64,000 nucleotides of DNA from CAYPGT01 sp964512985 (lineage in GTDB: Bacteria > Cyanobacteriota > Vampirovibrionia > LMEP-6097), in the NCBI GenBank assembly GCA_964512985.1, contig CAZELI010000002.1, positions 62,001 to 126,000 of the forward strand, read 5' to 3'. A program made the translations under genes and the position numbers. Below the pieces are notes generated by a model. It saw only the letters and a program-made list of their open reading frames with translations. It made no database searches and was not told the origin of the DNA. Position 1 is the stretch's first letter. Each line of letters starts with the position of its first letter. Of the stretch, positions 8,545-16,189 are shown piece by piece.

Positions 8545-9648
8545 TTAATAGACGTCTCTACAATATCTTTGTGTATCTTTCAGATCTTTAATATAAGCTT
8601 CTGCATTTTTGCCATGCATACCAATTATTTGTTGTAATACTGTATCTACGTCTTTTGCCATGCGTCTAGCATCACCGCAAACATAGAAGTAAGCGCCATT
8701 CTCTAGCCATTGAAATATTTTATTAGCCTGTTCTTCCATTCTGTTTTGCACATAGAATTTTTGTTCTTGATCACGGGAGAATGCAGTAGTGATTTCGGTA
8801 CCATATTTAGCTTTATAAGCTTCAAGCTCATCTCCATAGATATAATCGTAAGCTTGTCTTTGATCACCAAAGAATAACCAATCCTTGCCTACCTTCATAC
8901 CCTGGTCACGCTGCCAATTACGTTCTTCAATAAAAGCTCTAAACGGTGCAATACCAGTCCCAGGTCCAACCATAATAATATTGGTCTCTGGATTTTCTGG
9001 TAACCTGAATTTATCATTGACATGCAAGTATATTTTAAGTTTCTTTTCATTCAATGGAACTCTTTCAGAAAGATAGTTTGAGCAAACTCCTAATACTTTT
9101 TGTCCATTGACCTCGGTATCAACTCTAGCGATACATAGTTGTACTTCTTGTGGGTGTGCTTTAAGTGAGCTAGCTATAGAATAAGCTCTGGCTTGTAGTT
9201 TAGATGAGTTCTCAGCTACTTCATTAGTTCCTAGTATAAGGCTACTATGTTCATTCTTAAGTTCTTTAATTAAAGCTGGCACTGAATAACCATTGAACCT
9301 TTCGTTCATTGTTGCTACATCTATTGCAGTATTGAGTTTAGTTTCAATTATTTTATAAAGCTTATTGCTCACTCGGGTGATATTAACATCTTGAGTAAAT
9401 CTTCTAAGTTCTTCTGCTTTATCATTATCAAGCTTAAGCAGTGACAATAATTCATTGACTAAATTGATTTCGTTTTCTGGATAAACATATAGCGAATCCC
9501 CAGGTTTGTATTCTATGTCAGAACCTTTAAGACTGATAGAGAAGTGTCTGGTATCTTTACTAGAACCTGGATTATTGAGTTTATAGTTCTCAATTAACTC
9601 CGTCACAAAGGGAGTATCTTTGGTATAAGTCTGGGTGGCTGTAGACAT
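8545..9648 (-). CDS. FAD/NAD(P)-binding oxidoreductase, sulfite-reductase flavoprotein (CysJ) type
   Basis: 367 aa, covering the FAD- and NADP-binding half of the CysJ/cytochrome P450 reductase family without the flavodoxin domain. Seen motifs: RAYSIASS for FAD phosphate and isoalloxazine binding, GVCSNYL, MVGPGTGIAPFRAF for NADP, FFGDQ, FYVCGDARRM, and the C-terminal RYCRDVY ending in the FAD-stacking Tyr. Such stand-alone modules act as ferredoxin/flavodoxin:NADP reductases or partner with a separate flavoprotein. It lies between comEC and dnaA on the same strand. The physiological partner is unknown, but the ferredoxin-dependent KorAB nearby makes a ferredoxin:NADP role plausible. Confidence 0.8.
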   Translation of the reverse strand: MSTATQTYTKDTPFVTELIENYKLNNPGSSKDTRHFSISLKGSDIEYKPGDSLYVYPENEINLVNELLSLLKLDNDKAEELRRFTQDVNITRVSNKLYKIIETKLNTAIDVATMNERFNGYSVPALIKELKNEHSSLILGTNEVAENSSKLQARAYSIASSLKAHPQEVQLCIARVDTEVNGQKVLGVCSNYLSERVPLNEKKLKIYLHVNDKFRLPENPETNIIMVGPGTGIAPFRAFIEERNWQRDQGMKVGKDWLFFGDQRQAYDYIYGDELEAYKAKYGTEITTAFSRDQEQKFYVQNRMEEQANKIFQWLENGAYFYVCGDARRMAKDVDTVLQQIIGMHGKNAEAYIKDLKDTQRYCRDVY

Positions 9649-9711
9649 AGTTACAATTTACCCCTAGTTTGCTAAAAAATCACTGGCTTAGTTTCAATCT
9701 TGCTGTAAAAA

Positions 9712-11157
9712 CTAGATTTTTGCTTTAATATCTAAAATAATACGCTTTAGTGCGCCTGCGCTTGGTAATTTAGACTGTAGCTGTCCATTTACGGTTTTAA
9801 TAGAATGAATAATTGAGCTGTGTTTTCTACCACCGAAGTATTCTCCTATTCTTGAATAACTAATTTCTAGTAACTCATGACTAAGATATATTGCAATATG
9901 CCTTGCTCTGGTTATATCTTGTAGTCTTTTCTTGCTTATTAGGTCTTTATTCTTCAGTGAGAAATAATCTGCGACTGTTGAGCTTATTTTTTCTATGCTT
10001 AAACCTTTATTGCGAGGTTCACTTATACCACCAAATAATCTTGCAATAAGCTCGTCATCTACGTTCTCACCTGCAAAGTTCTTGTATGCAGAGATTTGGT
10101 AGAGAGCGGCTTCTAGCTCTCTAATGCTTTCTGGGTATTTTCTAGCGATAGTTTCAGCATAGATTTCATTGATTTCTATCTTAGAAGCTTGTGACTTGTT
10201 TTGCAAGATGGAGATTCTGTCAGTGAAGCTTGGCGAACTGATTTGACTTAATAATGATGACTTGATTTTATTGTTTAAATTATTGCTGAGTTTGATTTCA
10301 TCAATGTTTCTTTGTGCAGCGATGATAACCTTAGCGCCAGAACTAATTAAGGCATCAAAGGTATATAAGAACTCTTCTTGGCAAGTTTTCTTCCCTTCAA
10401 GAAACTGAAAATCATCAAACAATAATAAATCTAGATTGCGATATTGGTTTCTGAATTCTTGAGTTTGATTTCTTTGGATAGAAATTATAAGTTCATTAGT
10501 GAACTCTTCTGCTTTCACATATCTCACTCTCATTCCCGAATCGATTTCAGTGACTGAATTACCAAGTGCATGTAGTAAGTGTGTTTTGCCTAAGCCTGGT
10601 GCTGAATATATAAATAATGAATTGTAAAACCCTGAACCATTCTCTACGATTGCTTTTGAGAAGTTGATTGCAGATTGATTGAATTCTGCTTGATAAAGAT
10701 TATTAAAGTTATATTTAGGCTCGAGTTTTGTTTTAGCTTTGCGAAATTGTGTGTTAACGGGATTAATTTTATCTAATGATGTATTGATAGTAGCTAAGCT
10801 TACTTGCACTTGATCTGAGCTTCTTAGTTCGTTTATTGAATAATCTAGATTCGGTTCAATCACTATGCGCAAAGCAAGAGCCTGAGCCATAACTTCGGTG
10901 ATAGCTGCTTGTATTTCTTTTTGGTAGCTTTGTATTAAGAAATTACGTGTAAACTCGTTTCTGACAGCGACTACGGCTTCTGTTTCATTAATAGAACTTA
11001 ATAAAGTTGGTCTAATCCAAGTCTGGAAGCTCGGTTTACGGATTTTTTTCTCAAGAACCAAGAGAACCTTAAGCCATATCTCATTTATTCTAGGATCTAT
11101 GGCAGGGGTTAACCCTAGCATCGGGGATGCTTGGTGTTCAATTTGGTTTTTAATCAT
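9712..11157 (-). CDS. dnaA: Chromosomal replication initiator DnaA
   Basis: 481 aa. The N-terminal interaction domain is followed by the AAA+ module with Walker A (SAPGLGKTHLLHALG) and Walker B (LLFDDFQFLEG), and by the C-terminal DNA-binding signature with ARHIAIYLSHEL and GGRKHSSIIHS. It melts the replication origin. dnaN is not adjacent, and the 190 bases upstream hold no run of TTATCCACA- or TTTTCCACA-like boxes, so the origin is probably not here. A small inverted repeat (AGCAAG-TTTC-CTTGCT) lies upstream near 11190-11206. Confidence 0.97.
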   Translation of the reverse strand: MIKNQIEHQASPMLGLTPAIDPRINEIWLKVLLVLEKKIRKPSFQTWIRPTLLSSINETEAVVAVRNEFTRNFLIQSYQKEIQAAITEVMAQALALRIVIEPNLDYSINELRSSDQVQVSLATINTSLDKINPVNTQFRKAKTKLEPKYNFNNLYQAEFNQSAINFSKAIVENGSGFYNSLFIYSAPGLGKTHLLHALGNSVTEIDSGMRVRYVKAEEFTNELIISIQRNQTQEFRNQYRNLDLLLFDDFQFLEGKKTCQEEFLYTFDALISSGAKVIIAAQRNIDEIKLSNNLNNKIKSSLLSQISSPSFTDRISILQNKSQASKIEINEIYAETIARKYPESIRELEAALYQISAYKNFAGENVDDELIARLFGGISEPRNKGLSIEKISSTVADYFSLKNKDLISKKRLQDITRARHIAIYLSHELLEISYSRIGEYFGGRKHSSIIHSIKTVNGQLQSKLPSAGALKRIILDIKAKI

Positions 11158-11304
11158 TATCAGACTTATTTAGCTCTTACAATCACCGAGCAAGTTTCCT
11201 TGCTTGGGCTTACTAATATAGCAGCTTAGACTTAAATCTGTCTCTAAGAAATATTTAACTTGCTCTTCTTGATAATTTAGCTGGTAGCTAATTTTTGTTA
11301 AGTA

Positions 11305-11323
11305 CTTAACCATTCTTTAACCT
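11305..11323 (+). promoter_or_regulatory. PHO-box-like direct repeat, box 1
   Basis: CTTAACCA-TTC-TTTAACCT: two 8-mers with an 11-base period, matching the cyanobacterial PHO-box unit (Py)TTAA(Py)(Py)(T/A) with 3-base spacing. TACACT, a possible -10, begins 8 bases after the box, and the ATG of the downstream gene is at 11347. Confidence 0.55.
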
Positions 11324-11346
11324 TGAGTTTTTACACTAGAGCTGTA

Positions 11347-11814
11347 ATGGGAATTAGCTTTAATTCTGCTTTTAATAATCAGGCTGGCCGCCAGGAAGCT
11401 GGTTTGATATTGAAAGGGGCAACCCAGAGACCACCGAGACCCAAGAATGAAAAATTTGATCCAATAGATGCAGACTATGTATCAGTTGCAGCTTCAATTG
11501 TTAACCCTGATGCAGATTCAAAAAATAAAAAACAACAACAAGCTTTTAATGACAAACCACGTTTTGGAAATGATAAAAATATGTTCCAAGCAAGACAACA
11601 AATTTCAGGCTTTGACAGAAGCTTAGCTAATCGTAGTTCTACTCCAGTAGAAGCTTTGGAGCAAAAAGTTGATAGCTTACAACAACAAGTTTCATTAATG
11701 CAAGGTCAAATAGCTTCTTTAATCGGATCTAAATTGGGGAACCCTGAACAACGGGGCTTGAAGCAAGCAATATCTGCAAATAATCAAGACGGAACGACTC
11801 TAGGAATGGCATAA
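11347..11814 (+). CDS. Protein of unknown function with C-terminal coiled coil
   Basis: I do not recognise this family. The ATG at 11347 is preferred over an upstream TTG, which lies inside the promoter repeat at 11305-11323. The product of about 155 aa has no signal peptide. The first 100 residues are Asn/Gln/Lys-rich and probably disordered, followed by a short heptad region (about 112-138, EALEQKVDSLQQQVSLMQ) and a polar tail. Composition and promoter motif resemble other unknown proteins in this window (19605, 23776, 32037, the 41-45 kb cluster, 63027). It is divergent from dnaA and followed after 27 bases by an acyl-CoA dehydrogenase gene. Confidence 0.65.
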   Translation: MGISFNSAFNNQAGRQEAGLILKGATQRPPRPKNEKFDPIDADYVSVAASIVNPDADSKNKKQQQAFNDKPRFGNDKNMFQARQQISGFDRSLANRSSTPVEALEQKVDSLQQQVSLMQGQIASLIGSKLGNPEQRGLKQAISANNQDGTTLGMA

Positions 11815-11828
11815 ACAGAGTCTTGCAT

Positions 11829-11834
11829 TATAAT
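11829..11834 (+). promoter_or_regulatory. -10 element of the acyl-CoA dehydrogenase gene
   Basis: A perfect TATAAT ends 7 bases before the ATG at 11842, predicting transcription start at about 11841, so the mRNA would be leaderless. No good -35 is visible and no Shine-Dalgarno sequence precedes the ATG. Confidence 0.4.
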
Positions 11835-11841
11835 GTAAGCT

Positions 11842-13008
11842 ATGCAAAAAGTTTCCTTAGTTGATTTCGCTGGTCTTGAAGGCTTACTTTCTCCTGAAGA
11901 AGTTTTGATAATGAATAGTACTCGTGACTTTGTGAATAAAGAAATTATTCCTATTATTGATGATTGTTTTTTAGAAGATAGGTTTCCATCAGAAATTATT
12001 CCTAAGCTTGGTGAGATGGGATTCTTGGGCGCGCCAATAGAGGGCTATGCTTGTCCTGGTATAGGCTATGTCTCTTATGGTTTGATCAATATGATGCTCG
12101 AGGCTGGTGACTCAGCAATGCGTTCTTTTAATTCTGTACAAACCTCGCTGGTAATGTTTCCTATCTCTCACTTCGGATCTGAAGAGCAGAAGAGTAAATG
12201 GCTACCAAAGCTTGCTCAAGGTACTGCCATAGGTTGCTTTGGTCTGACTGAGCCAGATCATGGTTCTAATCCTTCTGATATGGAAACTCGCGCTGTGAAG
12301 ATTGCTGAGGGCTACAAGCTCAATGGTTCTAAGATGTGGATTACTAATGGTTCTGTAGCTGATATAGCTGTAGTCTGGGCTAAGCTTGATGGCAATATTC
12401 GTGGCTTTTTGGTAGAGAAGGACACTCCAGGATTTTCTACGCGCCTCATGACTAGAAAGCTTTCGCTAAGAGCTTCTGTGACGTCTGAGTTGATCTTTAA
12501 TGATTGTATTATTCCTGCTGGTAATATATTGGAAAAAACCGACGGACTTAAATCCGCGTTCATGTGTCTTAATTCAGCGCGTCTTGGTATCGCTTGGGGT
12601 TCTATTGGGGCTGCTATGGTTTGCTATAAGACTGCGCTAGATTACTCTTTAACCCGAGTACAGTTTAATAATCAGCCTATTGCCTCACATCAATTAATTC
12701 AAGAGAGTCTTGCTGAGATGATTACAGAAATCACTAAGGCTCAGTTCTTAACTCTGCATATTACTAGATTAAAAGAGCAGGGTAAAATTAAACCCGAGCA
12801 TGTCTCCATGCTTAAACGTAACAATGTACGTATGGCTCTTAATGTAGCTCGAAAATCAAGGGACATCCTGGGTGCCAATGGCATTTCCGCAGAATATCCC
12901 GTAATGAGACATATGTGTAACCTTGAGTCTGTGCTGACATATGAAGGTACTGAGAACATACACACTCTGGTAATTGGTAAGTCGCTCACGGGGATTTCAG
13001 CTTTCTGA
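11842..13008 (+). CDS. Acyl-CoA dehydrogenase, glutaryl-CoA dehydrogenase-like
   Basis: 388 aa flavoenzyme with the standard order of helical, beta and C-terminal helical domains. GCFGLTEPDHGSNP and KMWITNG are the FAD/acyl-CoA signatures. YEGTENIHTLVIGKSLTG near the C-terminus carries the catalytic glutamate in the context typical of glutaryl-CoA dehydrogenases, which oxidise and decarboxylate glutaryl-CoA to crotonyl-CoA and CO2. The gene faces the korB gene across a 315-base spacer. KorAB (which could make glutaryl-CoA from 2-oxoadipate), an ALDH7-type dehydrogenase and a class III aminotransferase elsewhere in the window support a lysine-degradation role. That link is inferred. Confidence 0.8.
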   Translation: MQKVSLVDFAGLEGLLSPEEVLIMNSTRDFVNKEIIPIIDDCFLEDRFPSEIIPKLGEMGFLGAPIEGYACPGIGYVSYGLINMMLEAGDSAMRSFNSVQTSLVMFPISHFGSEEQKSKWLPKLAQGTAIGCFGLTEPDHGSNPSDMETRAVKIAEGYKLNGSKMWITNGSVADIAVVWAKLDGNIRGFLVEKDTPGFSTRLMTRKLSLRASVTSELIFNDCIIPAGNILEKTDGLKSAFMCLNSARLGIAWGSIGAAMVCYKTALDYSLTRVQFNNQPIASHQLIQESLAEMITEITKAQFLTLHITRLKEQGKIKPEHVSMLKRNNVRMALNVARKSRDILGANGISAEYPVMRHMCNLESVLTYEGTENIHTLVIGKSLTGISAF

Positions 13009-13158
13009 TTTTCCGTGTTTCCCTTCAGACGCCTCGAGATCAAGTTCAAAACCACACCGGTCTCCCCCCTCAACTCATGCTTCTTAATATAATCTTTCCC
13101 CTAAAAGGACTAGTCTTAACGGTTTAGAGTAGGTGTTTTTATTATTTAAAATTAATTC
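13009..13158. other. Spacer without recognised gene
   Basis: I see no coding potential here. The stretch holds a C-rich run near 13065 and GTTTAGAGTA at 13122-13131, which is an inverted match to TACTCTAAA at 13325-13333 at the end of korB, so the hairpin at 13183-13322 has an outer matching pair. Confidence 0.4.
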
Positions 13159-13177
13159 ATTAACCTAGAGTTAACCT
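13159..13177 (+). promoter_or_regulatory. PHO-box-like direct repeat, box 2
   Basis: ATTAACCT-AGA-GTTAACCT, the most regular copy of the period-11 motif in the window. No protein gene follows on this strand; 5 bases later begins the large hairpin at 13183-13322, so the box may drive a non-coding RNA. Confidence 0.5.
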
Positions 13178-13182
13178 CGATA

Positions 13183-13322
13183 CGAAAGTTTTACGAATTT
13201 TTTGTGATTCTCGCTCACTCCCTAATCCTCAAAGCTCTTCGAAGTCAAGCTTCTCAGAGCTTTTCGTCTATAGGGCGACCCTTAGTTCGCGAGAACAGCA
13301 AAAAATTCGTCTAAAACTTTCG
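13183..13322. repeat. Large nested hairpin (MITE-like or structured RNA)
   Basis: CGAAAGTTTTACGAATTTTTTG at the left pairs with the inverse of CAAAAAATTCGTCTAAAACTTTCG at the right (about 33-base arms including TCTCGC/GCGAGA). Inside, AAAGCTCT and AGAGCTTT form a second stem. The whole element is about 140 bases. It could be a miniature inverted-repeat element, a bidirectional terminator between the convergent gcdH-like and korB genes, or a small RNA. Confidence 0.65.
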
Positions 13323-13323
13323 T

Positions 13324-14655
13324 TTACTCTAAATTAAATCCAAGCCTCACAACTTCAATAATCTTCTCTGTGTTTTTACCGTTGCCTTGAATGGTTTCTA
13401 TAAAGAGTTCTAAGTCTAATTCTGCAACTAGCTTAAATAAATATCCAAGCATTAGCATATTAGTGTTTTGTGGGTCTTTAGCGAGCTTCCTGAAAGGTTT
13501 AGAGATAAGTTGTTTAATAGGAGGAAGTTTCTCTAGCTCAGCTTCTAGTGAACTATCTATAATCACAAATCCTTGACCCTTAATCATAGAGCTAGCTCTC
13601 TTAAGTCCATCTATAGAACTTATTAGTAAATAATCCGGTTGAGTAATCCCTGAATAGAGAATCTCTTCTGCTGATAGCTTAATCTCAGAGAACGAGAATC
13701 CAGTGCCAATAGTTACCGGGTTGTCGTTTTTTTGCATGACGTTGAGACCATGCTTGAGACCAGATTCTATAAGGTTCTTAGCAGCGAATTGTACACCCTC
13801 ACCTGCTGAACCAGAAAGTACTACTGAGAGAGACTTCTGGATTTGTTTCTGAGCTTCTATGGTTTTAGACTTAAGCTTGGCTGGAGCTTGCGGGAAACTT
13901 TGTTTATATAAATCTGCGTAATTAGGTCTGTCTCTGCGTTTCACGATGGTACCAAGCTTGCCAGCATCCATCTTCTCTAAGATTTCCTGCACGTCGGTCT
14001 TAGTCATAGAGTTCCACTTGGTAGCATAGCCAGTACAAAGTTCTATGATTTCTACCAGTGCAAACCCTGGATAGTTAATAGCCTCTACTATGGTTTCTAC
14101 TAAATCCTTATCTGTTGCAAGCTTACGTGCGATGAATCCAGCGTGTGCAGCTTCAAGCATATGGGCTATGTGAATATTAGGAGTAAGGCTGCCTGACATG
14201 GTTGTAGCGGTACGAAAGTTCTCTGGTGTAAGTCCAGAGTTTTGTCCGCCAGTCATCCCATAGACAAAGTTATTATGCAGGATGACAGTTACATTAGCAT
14301 TGAGCTTAGCTGCTTCTACTAAATGCAGTAAGCCTATCGTCGCACCACCATCACCAATCATCACTATATGAAGAGCATCACCATCGAAGAGAATCTGATC
14401 TGCCAGCTGTAATCCAGTCGCAAACGCCGTGCTACGTCCGTGAGTAGTATGAATAGTATTAGTCAGAAATAGTTTATCTACTAAACCTACACAACCTATG
14501 TCGCTTACTAGGTTTACTTTGGTTGGTTTGACCTGAAGTTTCTCTAGAGCATGAGCTACCGCTTTATTAATCCAAGTATGCCCGCAACCAGCACAATAAG
14601 GGAACTCTGGATTGTCGACTAGGTATTGGTAAGTAGGAGTTTGGATAGAGTCCAT
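13324..14655 (-). CDS. korB: 2-oxoacid:ferredoxin oxidoreductase, beta subunit fused to gamma domain
   Basis: 443 aa. Residues 1-260 are the thiamine-diphosphate-binding beta subunit: PYCAGCGHTW, SDIGCVG, HGRSTAFATGL and MIGDGGATIG with the downstream HNNFVYGMTGGQ. After a linker, residues 285-443 form a gamma domain (LSGSAGEGVQFAAKNL). These enzymes decarboxylate 2-oxoglutarate or another 2-oxoacid to the acyl-CoA and reduce ferredoxin. In many bacteria the gamma domain is joined to the alpha subunit, so a beta-gamma join is unusual. The partner alpha subunit lies upstream, separated by hipB and hipA, all on the same strand. Substrate could be 2-oxoglutarate or 2-oxoadipate. Confidence 0.88.
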   Translation of the reverse strand: MDSIQTPTYQYLVDNPEFPYCAGCGHTWINKAVAHALEKLQVKPTKVNLVSDIGCVGLVDKLFLTNTIHTTHGRSTAFATGLQLADQILFDGDALHIVMIGDGGATIGLLHLVEAAKLNANVTVILHNNFVYGMTGGQNSGLTPENFRTATTMSGSLTPNIHIAHMLEAAHAGFIARKLATDKDLVETIVEAINYPGFALVEIIELCTGYATKWNSMTKTDVQEILEKMDAGKLGTIVKRRDRPNYADLYKQSFPQAPAKLKSKTIEAQKQIQKSLSVVLSGSAGEGVQFAAKNLIESGLKHGLNVMQKNDNPVTIGTGFSFSEIKLSAEEILYSGITQPDYLLISSIDGLKRASSMIKGQGFVIIDSSLEAELEKLPPIKQLISKPFRKLAKDPQNTNMLMLGYLFKLVAELDLELFIETIQGNGKNTEKIIEVVRLGFNLE

Positions 14656-14690
14656 AATAATATTAGACCCAGCTAAATGTTTAATTCTAG

Positions 14691-15908
14691 CTATGACCCC
14701 AATTTTAGCATTGCTGCACGCTTATTAAAAACGCTTATGATTTTGTCTTTAGTTGTAGCATTGGCTGGTAAATCATAAATATACTGATTAATAAGCTCTT
14801 TCATCTGTTGAATTCTTGATATAAAAAACTTGGTTTTTAAACCTAGGTCTTTAGCACAATTCTCTATATCGTAAGCATTAATCTTCTGGGCTTGGTATTT
14901 TGAACCAAACTTCATTGCCATTTCTTTGCTTAACTGAGGGTAGATTTCGGTAGATAGGATATCATAAAACGGGGCCAAATGAATTCCTTTTGCGCTATGA
15001 ATTAAGGAGAAGTTTTTTGCATGTGCGTCATTGTTTGCTATGAAAAAATTAAAGAGAAAGCTATCAATCAGTTGTAATTTATCTTTGGCAGGATGAGAGG
15101 AATATTTATCGATCAACGTCAGACAAGCTTTGATTCCAGGACCTCCTTCCTTCTGGTATTTTTTAGTTGGTAATATTCCCATGGCTTGACAAAAATCTTC
15201 TTGATGAATTCTACTGAGTCGTCCATTCGCAGCACGATGTCTATCATATCTAGTGATTATAAGATGAGGGCAAGTTTCTGTATCTTTGAGCTCTACCTCT
15301 GCTACATTTAAACCACATTGCGAAGCGAGTTTCATACAGAAATATTCATTGTAAACACTATCTGGAAACCCTTCGATACTTGGCTTAATAATATGAGTAG
15401 TTATGTCATTGTTGCCTGGTAGATAAAATTTACGATTCTTGAATAATAGTGCTATTTTACTTTGCGCTCCTGCTAATGATAGACGAATACCAAACTTGGT
15501 AAGTAGAGGTTTAGTCTTGAGTAACTCTAATATCTTCTGGATTTCCAACTCATCCAATTCTTTAGCTTTTTTATTTTGTGTTTTATTTCTAAGTCTCTTC
15601 TGCAATGATACAGATCCGGCACAGTCTCCTCCTAAGATTTCAAGTAACGCAAAATCGTTTTCTACAGATATTCCTAACGCTTGTGCTATTTTAGTTCTCA
15701 CTCTATCATCTGGTAAAAGTGCAGAGAAAAAAGCTCTAGTCTCTTGATCACCATAGACCTTATGACTCAAAGGAAGGTTTAGTGAAATGCAATAAGCATC
15801 AGGGTTATGAAGCCATTCTTCTGAATAACGAAATGATAAGGATCCCAAATCTTCTTCAATTAAGATTCCTACATGATTTTCTAATAAAAATACATACATT
15901 TCTTGCAT
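14691..15908 (-). CDS. hipA: HipA-family serine/threonine kinase toxin
   Basis: 405 aa. Motifs in order: ALLPDDRVR in the N-terminal subdomain, GGDCAGSV, RLSLAGAQSK (ATP-loop region), HIIKPS with the conserved Lys, NEYFCMKLA, RYDRH, and the kinase catalytic segment NNDAHAKNFS near residue 291 followed by LAPFYDILST with the metal-binding Asp. HipA phosphorylates glutamyl-tRNA synthetase in E. coli and causes growth arrest. hipB lies 6 bases upstream. The pair is inserted between the alpha and beta-gamma subunit genes of the 2-oxoacid oxidoreductase on the same strand. Confidence 0.9.
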   Translation of the reverse strand: MQEMYVFLLENHVGILIEEDLGSLSFRYSEEWLHNPDAYCISLNLPLSHKVYGDQETRAFFSALLPDDRVRTKIAQALGISVENDFALLEILGGDCAGSVSLQKRLRNKTQNKKAKELDELEIQKILELLKTKPLLTKFGIRLSLAGAQSKIALLFKNRKFYLPGNNDITTHIIKPSIEGFPDSVYNEYFCMKLASQCGLNVAEVELKDTETCPHLIITRYDRHRAANGRLSRIHQEDFCQAMGILPTKKYQKEGGPGIKACLTLIDKYSSHPAKDKLQLIDSFLFNFFIANNDAHAKNFSLIHSAKGIHLAPFYDILSTEIYPQLSKEMAMKFGSKYQAQKINAYDIENCAKDLGLKTKFFISRIQQMKELINQYIYDLPANATTKDKIISVFNKRAAMLKLGS

Positions 15909-15914
15909 GAAAGA

Positions 15915-16112
15915 TTATTTCTCCAGTTTAACCTTGATACCTAGTGCCTTTAGTACATCTAGGGTTTTTTGTAATTGACAGGTTTTTTTACCTTGTTCTA
16001 AATTAACAATAAAACGTAATCCTGTTCCAGAAACTCCAGCAAGCTCAGTCTGTGTAAGCTGTTGCTCTTTTCTGGTTACCTTTACAGTTGTTGCTATCTC
16101 ATTAGTATCCAT
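15915..16112 (-). CDS. hipB: HipB-family antitoxin, HTH (Xre) regulator
   Basis: 65 aa, nearly all helix-turn-helix (TQTELAGVSGTGLRFIVNLEQGKKT), as in HipB/Y4mF antitoxins. It should neutralise HipA and repress its own operon. Two palindromic operators (16111-16130 and 16161-16181) lie at and above the start codon, consistent with autoregulation. Six bases separate it from hipA. Confidence 0.88.
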   Translation of the reverse strand: MDTNEIATTVKVTRKEQQLTQTELAGVSGTGLRFIVNLEQGKKTCQLQKTLDVLKALGIKVKLEK

Positions 16113-16130
16113 TTTACCGTTAGGTAAATT
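16111..16130. promoter_or_regulatory. HipB operator 1
   Basis: ATTTTACC-GTTA-GGTAAATT contains a perfect inverted repeat TTTACC/GGTAAA with a 4-base centre. It touches the hipB start codon. Confidence 0.7.
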
Positions 16131-16160
16131 ATACCATGATTATGTGTGAAAATAACCATG

Positions 16161-16181
16161 ATTTTACCGATCGGGAAAATT
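16161..16181. promoter_or_regulatory. HipB operator 2
   Basis: ATTTTACC-GATC-GGGAAAATT has the same half-site as operator 1 with one mismatch and the same 4-base centre. Centre-to-centre distance is about 50 bases, close to five helical turns. ACCATGATT occurs twice between the operators. Confidence 0.7.
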
Positions 16182-16189
16182 TAAGAGGT

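Noticed and set aside
11158..11346. Replication origin next to dnaA
   Set aside because: Only a small inverted repeat and TTAAC repeats are present; there is no cluster of DnaA boxes or AT-rich unwinding array beyond the general AT richness, and dnaN is absent.
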